Shown here piece by piece: positions 1 to 5,365 of a stretch of 5,365 bases of DNA. Positions within the stretch are counted from its first letter, which is position 1. Each line of letters begins with the position of its first letter. The position numbers and the translations under genes are program-made. The notes beneath the pieces are model-generated. The model searched no databases. It was not told the DNA's origin and saw only the letters and a program-made list of their open reading frames with translations. The DNA lies in the NCBI GenBank assembly GCA_903901375.1, contig CAIUQV010000109.1, positions 1 to 5,365 of the forward strand, written 5' to 3'. The DNA comes from an uncultured Ignavibacteriota bacterium (GTDB taxonomy: Bacteria > Bacteroidota > Ignavibacteria > Tepidaquicellales > Tepidaquicellaceae).

Positions 1-168
1 ATGACGCAGGGCGTTAATCAGCAGAATAACCAGCAGCAAGCAGCCCCAAAAATGACAATGGATGAAATTATGTCAGCTATAGAAAAACTGGGAAAAATGA
101 AAGAAATGGGTTTAATAACACAGGAAGAATTTGACACAAAGAAGAAAGAACTGCTTGCTAAAATGTAA
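1..168 (+). CDS. SHOCT-domain C-terminus of a probable SPFH-family protein (5' truncated)
   Basis: The reading frame is open from base 1 to the TAA at 166-168 and gives 55 residues. The ATG at base 1 is probably an internal methionine, because a free-standing 55-residue product would begin directly in a linker. Visible residues 5-15 are a Gln/Asn-rich linker. Residues 20-55 form the short helical SHOCT module: a Leu/Met/Lys-rich helix (IEKLGKMKEMG), then the characteristic 'GLITQEEFDTKKKELL'. SHOCT is a short C-terminal oligomerisation or tethering module found on many unrelated proteins. In front of zinc-ribbon membrane genes like those that follow, the usual carrier is an SPFH (band-7/flotillin-like, YdjI-type) protein with a ribbon and SHOCT tail. 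The SPFH identity is inferred from the neighbours and is not seen. A small stand-alone SHOCT protein or another SHOCT-tailed membrane protein remains possible. Confidence 0.7.
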   Translation: MTQGVNQQNNQQQAAPKMTMDEIMSAIEKLGKMKEMGLITQEEFDTKKKELLAKM

Positions 169-194
169 AGTTGTTTTAAATCTCAAAACTAAAG

Positions 195-1004
195 ATGGAA
201 CCATTAACACAGTCTAAAATAGTTTGTCCGCAGTGTGCGGGTGAAAATGATATTCCGGCAGACGGAAAGTTTCTTGAATGTAATTTCTGCGGTTCTGCTA
301 TTTACTTTGACAAGAGCAAGGTTGTAAATCACTTTGTTATAGCATCAAACTTTAACGAACAACAGGCTGAAGGAAACCTCAGAAGATGGATGGCGGGTAA
401 TTTTCACGTGAAAGACCTCGATAAGAATGCAGTTATTTCCGCGAAGTACTTTTATTACTTTCCGCTTTGGTATTTTAAATCAGATGCCTCTCACGGAGAT
501 GTAATTTATCTTCAGCCGGCTACTTCCACTTCTGTTTCGGAAATTAAAAACATTAAAATCCCTGCAGGAAGTATGAAAAGTTACAACAGGAAAGACTTTG
601 ATGAGAAGCAGTTTGTTGCTCCCGATGTACTTTTCGATTCCGCTAAGAGCTGGCTTGAACAAACAGGAGTAACTGCAGAGACTATTGCCGAATCCAGTCT
701 TGTGCACATACCATTCTATCAGTTCTATTATACATATCTGGGAAAACAGTATACGGCAATGGTAGAAGCATCATCGGGCATGGTCTATGCTAACATCTGG
801 CCTACAAAAAGCGAAGTGCCTTTCAGAATGCTGGCAGGTTTAAGTATTGTTACATTCTTAATCGTAAGCATACTGTCGTTTATAATTTCATTTTCACTGT
901 TTAAAAGCCCGCTGGTAACAGGAGAAGTTATTAAGGTATTTGGATATGGCGCTGCATCAGTTCCTTTAATTATTATTGCATATTTTGTTGCAAAGAAAGT
1001 ATAG
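195..1004 (+). CDS. Zinc-ribbon protein with C-terminal membrane hairpin (YdjG-like)
   Basis: A 269-residue protein. Residues 11-33 form a zinc ribbon (C11-P-Q-C14 and C29-N-F-C32-G) of the TFIIB/rubredoxin-like treble type. A roughly 170-residue soluble domain follows, with two aromatic-proline motifs: 'YYFPLW' at 87-92 and 'HIPFY' at 171-175. The second leads into a beta-rich stretch (YTYLGKQYTAMVEASSGMVY). Two hydrophobic segments, about 212-236 and 247-266, form a C-terminal membrane hairpin that ends in KKV. There is no signal peptide, so the ribbon and soluble domain most likely face the cytoplasm. The gene starts 26 bases after the SHOCT-protein stop. The Shine-Dalgarno signal is poor (only AAAG directly before ATG), but no better in-frame start includes the ribbon. 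It shares its layout with the next gene and is probably an old paralogue. By analogy with B. subtilis YdjG/YdjH it may anchor the preceding SPFH-like protein at the membrane. That role is inferred and no catalytic motif is visible. Confidence 0.85.
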   Translation: MEPLTQSKIVCPQCAGENDIPADGKFLECNFCGSAIYFDKSKVVNHFVIASNFNEQQAEGNLRRWMAGNFHVKDLDKNAVISAKYFYYFPLWYFKSDASHGDVIYLQPATSTSVSEIKNIKIPAGSMKSYNRKDFDEKQFVAPDVLFDSAKSWLEQTGVTAETIAESSLVHIPFYQFYYTYLGKQYTAMVEASSGMVYANIWPTKSEVPFRMLAGLSIVTFLIVSILSFIISFSLFKSPLVTGEVIKVFGYGAASVPLIIIAYFVAKKV

Positions 1005-1007
1005 AAT

Positions 1008-2150
1008 ATGGAAGAAACAGTCACACAACAGGCAATCAAATTAAAGAAGGATAAAATAATAAAAGGTATAACCTGTCCTTCCTGCAGTGGCGAACTGGAT
1101 ATCTCCGAAGGTATCAGGTCACTTAACTGTAAATTTTGCGGAACACTTCTTGTCGCAAAAGGACTCGGAAGTTCAATGCGTTTCTACGTTCCGAAAAAAT
1201 TAAAACGCGAAGATGCCATAAACAAAGCATTTAACTGGTTGGGGAGCGGACTTGCTAAGGCAAAAGGCCTTAGGACTAACTCAAAAGTTACCGAAGCATT
1301 CCTTACTTATATTCCATACTGGCGCGTTACGGCAGATGTTGTCGGTTGGATATTCGGGCAGGAAAAAAGAACCCGTACATCAAACGGCAGAACTGAAACT
1401 TATTACGTCGATGTTGAAAAGAAAGTTATGAAAAATTACGACAGGACATATTCTGCCTGTGATGTTTCTGAGCTTGGTGTAAAACAGGTTAATCTTACCG
1501 GTGATGAAATTCGTCCCGTAGATATGGAAGTTCTTCAGAGGGACGGTATGCTTTTTAATGTTGTCTCCTCCGAAAAGGAAGCATTTGAATTTGCTCTCGA
1601 ACAGTTTGCCGCAGACGCAAGAGCAGCTGCAGCTGTTGACAGGATTACTTTTGAACATACTGACCTCGTCAGAAAACAAATTTCCATTGTTTATTATCCG
1701 CTGTGGGTTATCAGATATACATTTGCAAACCGTACTTATCAGGTTGTTGTAGACGGTGAAGACGGAACAATCTGTTACGGCAAAGCACCCGGGAATAATC
1801 TTTACAGAGCTGTTATCGGAATACTTGGTACCGGAGCTGGAATGTTTCTTACAACTTTCTTCGGCGCATTTGCTATGGCAGGCAGTAATAATTCCACTAA
1901 ATTTGCTTTTGCCGTATACATAATTGCTTTCATTATCGGAATATTGTTTATTACGAAAGGATATAAACGATTCAGATATGGCGGCGAAATAGAAGAAGGT
2001 ACAGGAATCGTCACGCAGGCAGCAGTTAAAAAGACAGTTGCAGGAATAAGCAGCGATGATATGAAAAGTGAAGCAGTAGAATTTACCAAAAACGCAGCTA
2101 TGTCTGTAGCAATCGGTGCTATAGCAGGAGCAATTTTTAACAGGAACTAA
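1008..2150 (+). CDS. Zinc-ribbon membrane protein, larger paralogue (YdjG/YdjH-like)
   Basis: A 380-residue protein starting three bases after the previous stop, so the two are probably translationally coupled. A basic N-terminal extension (1-20) precedes a zinc ribbon (C23-P-S-C26, C41-K-F-C44-G). The soluble domain has 'FYVPKKLKREDAINKAFNWL' at 59-78, 'YIPYW' at 101-105, a long insertion (about 115-220) not matched in the upstream gene, and 'YYPLW' at 229-233. The last is followed by 'YTFANRTYQVVVDGEDGTI', the counterpart of the C-terminal beta stretch of the 269-aa neighbour. Hydrophobic segments lie at about 267-291 and 299-316. After them come a basic KGYKRFRYGG stretch, an acidic and polar tail, and a small Ala/Gly-rich hydrophobic patch at 363-377. 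Cytoplasmic placement of the ribbon is inferred from the absence of a signal peptide. It probably forms a complex with its neighbours and with the SPFH-like protein. It is annotated by architecture only, with no enzymatic signature seen. Confidence 0.85.
   Translation: MEETVTQQAIKLKKDKIIKGITCPSCSGELDISEGIRSLNCKFCGTLLVAKGLGSSMRFYVPKKLKREDAINKAFNWLGSGLAKAKGLRTNSKVTEAFLTYIPYWRVTADVVGWIFGQEKRTRTSNGRTETYYVDVEKKVMKNYDRTYSACDVSELGVKQVNLTGDEIRPVDMEVLQRDGMLFNVVSSEKEAFEFALEQFAADARAAAAVDRITFEHTDLVRKQISIVYYPLWVIRYTFANRTYQVVVDGEDGTICYGKAPGNNLYRAVIGILGTGAGMFLTTFFGAFAMAGSNNSTKFAFAVYIIAFIIGILFITKGYKRFRYGGEIEEGTGIVTQAAVKKTVAGISSDDMKSEAVEFTKNAAMSVAIGAIAGAIFNRN
2142..2146 (+). promoter_or_regulatory. Ribosome-binding site AGGAA for the third zinc-ribbon gene
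   Basis: AGGAA lies inside the last codons of the upstream gene, six bases before the ATG at 2153. It supports that start and implies translational coupling, because the ribosome finishing the upstream gene at 2150 is already at the site. Confidence 0.5.
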
Positions 2151-2152
2151 TT

Positions 2153-2758
2153 ATGGCAGAATTTAAACTTGAAGCAATAAAATGTAAAAACTGCGGAAGC
2201 GGTTTAATGGTAGAAGTAAATGACTTTGTTACTTATTGTACAAACTGCGGAAGCGGTTTTGAGATAATTGATGGAGTGTTACAGCCCATCGAAGTTAACT
2301 TTGCAAATGCTGCTATCCGCGACGAAGGTGAAATGGTTTATAAACCTTTCTGGATTCTTAATACACACGTTACAATACTCGAACGTACATCAAGCGGCGG
2401 TTTTTTTAAAAATCTCTTTGGCGGCAACGACGGTTCAGGAGGCGATATAAAGTTCTACATTCCATCGTTCTATGCTCCTGTTGATAAACTCAAAGAACTC
2501 GCATACACTTTCACACAGAAAAATCCGGTTGCATCTCCGCAGAAATATAATGCAAAACTAACCGGTTATGCATTCGGCAGGGAAGATGCAGAGAAAATTG
2601 CTGAATTTATTCTTATATCATTCGAAGCTGAAAAAAGCGACACTATGAAGACATTCCGTTATGACATAAAGTTTAATGGTTATGAAATTCTCGGAGTACC
2701 TTTTTATAAACAATCTGACGGCAGACTGAAAGACGGACTTCTCGGAATTATAATATAA
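2153..2758 (+). CDS. Soluble zinc-ribbon protein of the same cluster
   Basis: A 201-residue protein starting two bases after the previous stop. An N-terminal zinc ribbon is built of two near-identical halves, C11-K-N-C14-GSG and C29-T-N-C32-GSG. Next comes 'YKPFWIL' at 63-69, matching the aromatic-proline-tryptophan motif of the two upstream proteins. A Gly/Phe-rich flexible loop (about 80-97) leads to 'FYIPSFYAPVDKLKELAYTF' (101-120). The C-terminus contains a 'GVPFYK' motif (181-186) followed by a short hydrophobic end (LLGIII). No membrane segment or signal peptide is present, so it is probably a cytoplasmic or peripheral partner of the membrane-anchored relatives. The motif sharing and spacing argue that all three act together. 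Its function is unknown, and I would name it only as a zinc-ribbon domain protein. Nothing indicates a frameshift, but it is clearly shorter than its neighbours, so loss of the membrane hairpin from an ancestral copy is possible. Confidence 0.82.
   Translation: MAEFKLEAIKCKNCGSGLMVEVNDFVTYCTNCGSGFEIIDGVLQPIEVNFANAAIRDEGEMVYKPFWILNTHVTILERTSSGGFFKNLFGGNDGSGGDIKFYIPSFYAPVDKLKELAYTFTQKNPVASPQKYNAKLTGYAFGREDAEKIAEFILISFEAEKSDTMKTFRYDIKFNGYEILGVPFYKQSDGRLKDGLLGIII
2183..2260 (+). repeat. Duplicated zinc-knuckle DNA within the third ribbon gene
   Basis: Bases 2183-2205 and 2237-2259 are identical at 22 of 23 positions and lie 54 bases (18 codons) apart. Both encode C-x-N-C-G-S-G. They are the two metal-binding knuckles of one zinc ribbon. 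The match holds at synonymous positions too (TGC GGA AGC GGT in both), which is closer than protein-level constraint alone requires. Confidence 0.75.
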
Positions 2759-2795
2759 TATCTATAGTATTTTTATAATCTCAGAAAAATTCTTT

Positions 2796-2890
2796 ATCTG
2801 CGAAAATCAGTTGCAATCTGTGCAAATGTTGTGCTATTTATTTCTTATTTCTTCGTTCCAAATTATACAATAATTCTCTGTCTTCTCTGT
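2796..2890. repeat. Short degenerate intergenic repeats (ATCTGnG / TTCTCTGT type)
   Basis: In the gap between the two gene clusters, ATCTGCGAAAAT (2796-2807) recurs with 10 of 12 bases as ATCTGTGCAAAT (2816-2827), a 20-base period. TTCTCTGT occurs at 2874-2881 and again at 2883-2890, a 9-base period. From memory, phrases such as 'aatctgcgaaaatcagtg' and 'ttctctgtgttctctgtg' recur in intergenic DNA of many environmental bacteria and often give spurious 'HREHRE'-like translations. These look like degenerate members of that kind of dispersed sequence. No gene is seen in the gap on either strand. Confidence 0.4.
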
Positions 2891-2953
2891 GAACCTCATT
2901 AAGATGTGTCAAGTATCAAATTCTAACTCCTATCTTATTCATCACAAATTCCG

Positions 2954-2961
2954 TATTTTTG
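2954..2961 (+). promoter_or_regulatory. Possible Bacteroidota-type -7 promoter box (TAnnTTTG)
   Basis: TATTTTTG matches the TAnnTTTG consensus used by the primary sigma factor of Bacteroidota. It ends three bases before the ATG at 2965, so a transcript from it would begin at or just after the start codon (leaderless or nearly so). No clear TTTG element lies at the expected distance of about 19-21 bases upstream. In such AT-rich DNA the box could be chance. Confidence 0.25.
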
Positions 2962-2964
2962 CTA

Positions 2965-3750
2965 ATGCAATGCAAAATATGTGAAAATACTGCAGAATTT
3001 TATTCCGAAGCGGAAATACTATTTAAATATAAAATTAAATACTATAAATGTCCGGACTGCGGCTTCATTCAGACCGAAGAGCCATATTGGCTTGATGAAG
3101 CATACAGCGACGCAATTAACCACAGTGATATAGGACTTCTTAAAAGAAATTCCGAACTTGTATGTCCTACTGCTAATGTTCTGTCAAAATATTTCGACTC
3201 TTCAAAGAAATTTATCGACTATGGAGCGGGTTACGGTGTATTCGTTCGTATGATGCGTGACAAAGGGTTCGACTTCTACTGGCAGGATAAATATTGCGAA
3301 AACCTATATGCAAAGGATTTTACTTTTAACGAAAGTGAAAAGTATGAAGTCCTGACAGCTTACGAAGTTTTTGAACACCTTCCACAGCCGGTGAAAGAAG
3401 TTGAAGAAATGTTAAAATACTCCTCAAACATTCTCTTCAGCACTTATTTAATTCCTCCTGGAAATCCAAAACCAGCTGACTGGTGGTATTTTGCTCCCGA
3501 CCACGGACAGCATATATCGCTTTACACCGAAAAGTCACTTTCTGTGCTTGCAAATAAATTTAATAAGAACCTTGTCACAAACGGAAAGAACATTCACTTA
3601 ATAACTGATAAAAACATATCAGGCTTTAATTTTAAGTTACAGACAAAACCCTATATCTCAAGCGCACTGTCTGTTTTTCACAAAAAAGAATCATTGCTCG
3701 ACTCCGACTACAGGACAGTGCTGTCAAACTTAAAACCCAAAGGAGAATAA
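2965..3750 (+). CDS. Class I SAM-dependent methyltransferase with N-terminal zinc motif
   Basis: A 261-residue protein. I chose the ATG at 2965 over the in-frame TTG at 2959 because it gives the compact start MQCKIC; neither has a Shine-Dalgarno sequence. C3-x2-C6 and C29-x2-C32-G form a probable zinc-binding N-terminal module, followed by the 'FIQTEEPYWLDEAY' segment (34-47). The Rossmann core shows SAM motif I as D85-Y-G-A-G-Y-G91, an acidic residue at the end of the second strand (D108 in YWQDKY), and the 'YEVFEHLP' motif (133-140). 'WWYFAPDHGQHISLYT' in the second half is typical of methyltransferases that act on sugars or sugar-linked intermediates in polysaccharide clusters. The substrate cannot be read from the sequence. 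The downstream flippase begins two bases after the stop, so the pair probably serves surface polysaccharide, LPS or O-antigen assembly, in the cytoplasm before export. Confidence 0.88.
   Translation: MQCKICENTAEFYSEAEILFKYKIKYYKCPDCGFIQTEEPYWLDEAYSDAINHSDIGLLKRNSELVCPTANVLSKYFDSSKKFIDYGAGYGVFVRMMRDKGFDFYWQDKYCENLYAKDFTFNESEKYEVLTAYEVFEHLPQPVKEVEEMLKYSSNILFSTYLIPPGNPKPADWWYFAPDHGQHISLYTEKSLSVLANKFNKNLVTNGKNIHLITDKNISGFNFKLQTKPYISSALSVFHKKESLLDSDYRTVLSNLKPKGE
3741..3746 (+). promoter_or_regulatory. Strong ribosome-binding site AGGAGA fixing a TTG start
   Basis: AGGAGA sits in the final codons of the methyltransferase gene, six bases before TTG at 3753. It is the best Shine-Dalgarno match in the window. 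It decides the flippase start at a non-ATG codon and implies translational coupling with the gene before it. Confidence 0.75.
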
Positions 3751-3752
3751 CC

Positions 3753-5237
3753 TTGGGAATTGTTCGTAATCAGGCAATCAAAAACTCAATCTTTTCATAC
3801 ATCGGTGTTGCTCTTGGATATGTGAATTTAATACTTTTATTTCCTAATTTCTTTTCGACCGAACAGTTTGGTTTAGTGCAATTGTTAATTAGTGTTGCCG
3901 AAGTCTATGCCTTGGTTTCTGCAGTAGGTCTGGCAAACAGTGTAACAAAGTTCTTTCCATACTACAAAACGGAAGACAAACATCATAATGGTTTTTTAAC
4001 TTACTTGTTTTTAATTTCGTTTTCCGGCTTTACAATATCATCAGTTTTGTACTTATTATTCAGACCTTTGATAATAAGTGCATATATTCAGAAGTCAGCA
4101 ATGTTTGTGGATTATTATTTTGTTTTAATTCCGTTTGCATTGTTCTCCCTTATGTTCAATATTTTCGAGGCTACCGCAAGAGCTGTATTCAGAACTAGTT
4201 TTGCAACATTTGTCAGGGAGGTAGCATTAAGAATATTTACCACAGCGGGAATATTCTTGTTTATTAACAAAATTCTGGATTTCCATTCTTTTGTAATCTA
4301 TTACATTCTTATATATTTTGTATGTGCAATGTTAATATTCATTCAGATAATTGTTTCAGGTGAATATTCATTCACAATGTCTTTAAAGTATTTTCAAAAA
4401 TCCAAACTTTCAGAAATTCTTAAGTACGGAGGATTTACTTTAATCTCCGGGGCTGCAATGCAAACAGGATTAAGGATTCCCGTACTGATGATAGGTTCAA
4501 TGGTTGGTTTATCAATGGTTGGTGTATATAATTTGTATTATTATGTGGGTTCAATGATATATGTCCCAATGCGTGCTCTTTCAAGAATATCGGTTCCTGT
4601 TATTGCTACTGCATGGAGAGATAATGATTTAAAAAAAATTAATGACATATACAGAAGAACCTCGCTGATTCAATTAATACTCGGACTGATTATATACATC
4701 GGTGTTATTATAAATAAGCACAATCTGTTTTACTTCCTGAAAAATTCAGAATATGTTGTGAATTTTATTTTCTTTCCGATTATTGGGCTTGGAATTTTAA
4801 TAGATGTTGCGGTTGGGCTGAATTCAGAAATAATCGTTAACTCTCCAAAATATAAGTTCGATTCGTTGTTTAATATTGTCCTGTTTGTTGTAAGTGTTGT
4901 CGCAAACTATATTCTGATTCCGATATCGGGAGGAATTGGTGCCGCTATGGGATTTGTCCTTGCGTACTTTTCTTTTAATTTCTTAAAGTGGCTTTTCCTT
5001 TACCGCAAATATGGGATGCAGCCTTTTGATTTCAAACAAATTATAGTCTTGTTCATTGGTTTTGTAGTATTTGTTATTGGTGACAATATTCCCATAATTA
5101 ATAATGTATTTCTTGATATTATAATCAGAAGTTCAGTAGTAAGTATAATTTATGGTATCTCAATTATTCTCTTTAAAATATCTCCTGATCTGAACGAAAG
5201 ATATACTGTATATAAGAGAAAACTCCTGGATAGATAA
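3753..5237 (+). CDS. Polysaccharide/oligosaccharide flippase (Wzx-like, MOP superfamily)
   Basis: A 494-residue, strongly hydrophobic inner-membrane protein with roughly 12-14 membrane segments across residues 11-475. It starts with 'GIVRNQAIKNSIFSYIGVALG', an N-terminus typical of the polysaccharide-transport branch of the MATE/MOP superfamily. 'FFSTEQFGLVQLL' (33-45) follows the first helix, as in that family. Charged loops occur near 72-79 (KTEDKHHN) and 289-302 (RDNDLKKINDIYRR), the latter close to mid-protein where the two six- or seven-helix halves meet. The length is usual for the family and the frame is intact. The expected role is flipping undecaprenyl-linked glycans or repeat units to the periplasmic face. 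The specific glycan cannot be inferred. The start is TTG, supported by the AGGAGA site upstream. It overlaps functionally, not physically, with the preceding methyltransferase (two-base gap). A teichoic-acid or lipid-II type exporter of the same superfamily is the main alternative. Confidence 0.9.
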   Translation: MGIVRNQAIKNSIFSYIGVALGYVNLILLFPNFFSTEQFGLVQLLISVAEVYALVSAVGLANSVTKFFPYYKTEDKHHNGFLTYLFLISFSGFTISSVLYLLFRPLIISAYIQKSAMFVDYYFVLIPFALFSLMFNIFEATARAVFRTSFATFVREVALRIFTTAGIFLFINKILDFHSFVIYYILIYFVCAMLIFIQIIVSGEYSFTMSLKYFQKSKLSEILKYGGFTLISGAAMQTGLRIPVLMIGSMVGLSMVGVYNLYYYVGSMIYVPMRALSRISVPVIATAWRDNDLKKINDIYRRTSLIQLILGLIIYIGVIINKHNLFYFLKNSEYVVNFIFFPIIGLGILIDVAVGLNSEIIVNSPKYKFDSLFNIVLFVVSVVANYILIPISGGIGAAMGFVLAYFSFNFLKWLFLYRKYGMQPFDFKQIIVLFIGFVVFVIGDNIPIINNVFLDIIIRSSVVSIIYGISIILFKISPDLNERYTVYKRKLLDR

Positions 5238-5365
5238 ATTAGAATTGACCTGATAAGTCCTGTAAATATAAAACAATATTCTGTGATCTTATATTTAATT
5301 AAAATCAAACTTATTTGAAAAGTAATTTATTGTTATTCTAAAAAATCATATAAACTCAAAATATC
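5238..5365. other. Noncoding AT-rich tail after the flippase, with a weak inverted repeat
   Basis: No reading frame with a credible product is visible here on either strand. TAAATATAA (5263-5271) and TTATATTTA (5289-5297) are perfect inverted repeats separated by 17 bases. The stem is purely A/T and no T-tract follows, so it is a poor terminator candidate and may be chance. Confidence 0.3.

Noticed and set aside
1380..1679. A 99-codon open frame on the minus strand.
   Set aside because: It lies wholly inside the well-supported 380-aa gene, its translation has no recognisable motif, and no ribosome-binding site is evident. It is a shadow frame.
1802..2089. A 95-codon hydrophobic minus-strand frame that could pass for a small membrane protein.
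   Set aside because: It is the antisense of the membrane hairpin of the 380-aa protein. Hydrophobicity on the opposite strand is expected there, and nothing else supports it.
2747..2779. ATTATAA...TTATAAT inverted repeat around the end of the third ribbon gene as a terminator.
   Set aside because: It has a seven-base A/T-only stem, a long loop and no T-tract after it. Such pairs arise easily by chance in AT-rich DNA.
2829..2871. TTGTGC (2829-2834) and TACAAT (2866-2871) as a sigma-70 type promoter.
   Set aside because: The spacing is 31 bases, far outside the usual 16-18.
2959..2964. TTG at 2959 as the methyltransferase start.
   Set aside because: It adds only two residues before an ATG that gives the natural MQCKIC beginning, and it has no ribosome-binding site.
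1..5365. CRISPR array, tRNA/rRNA genes, transposase or attachment sites.
   Set aside because: I saw no regularly spaced long repeats, cloverleaf or rRNA-like stretches, transposase motifs or flanking target duplications.

Overview
The window is AT-rich bacterial DNA. It is densely coding and every convincing gene lies on the + strand. Protein style (a CxxC-methyltransferase with an 'FIQTEEPYWLDEAY' type N-terminus next to a polysaccharide flippase), weak Shine-Dalgarno signals at several starts, and one TAnnTTTG box suggest the Bacteroidota / Ignavibacteriota / Chlorobiota group. This assignment is an inference with low to moderate confidence, because no marker gene is present.

Region A (1-2758) looks like one operon of four tightly packed genes. 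It begins with the 3' end of a gene whose product ends in a Gln/Asn-rich linker and a SHOCT domain. SHOCT is the usual C-terminal tag of bacterial SPFH (stomatin/flotillin-like, YdjI-type) proteins. Three zinc-ribbon genes follow at gaps of 26, 3 and 2 bases. The first (269 aa) and second (380 aa) share a layout: an N-terminal C-x2-C...C-x2-C ribbon, a lumenal- or cytoplasmic-type domain with recurring aromatic 'xPxW/xPxY' motifs, and a C-terminal membrane hairpin. The third (201 aa) keeps the ribbon and the motif but has no membrane segment. The set resembles the Bacillus subtilis ydjGHI genes, in which YdjG and YdjH (membrane proteins) and YdjI (SPFH) tether the phage-shock protein PspA to the membrane. 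A membrane-scaffold or envelope-stress complex is therefore the most reasonable proposal. It is an analogy from architecture and gene order, and no PspA is visible here.

Region B (2759-2964) is a noncoding gap of about 200 bases. It holds short degenerate repeats of the 'ATCTGnG..AAAT' and 'TTCTCTGT' kind and a possible Bacteroidota-type -7 box immediately before the next gene.

Region C (2965-5237) is a two-gene unit: a class I SAM-dependent methyltransferase with an N-terminal zinc-binding motif, then a 494-aa multi-pass polysaccharide/oligosaccharide flippase that starts at TTG behind a strong AGGAGA ribosome-binding site. The pair is typical of a surface polysaccharide or LPS/O-antigen locus, which probably continues to the right of the window. 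The last 128 bases hold no gene that I can support.
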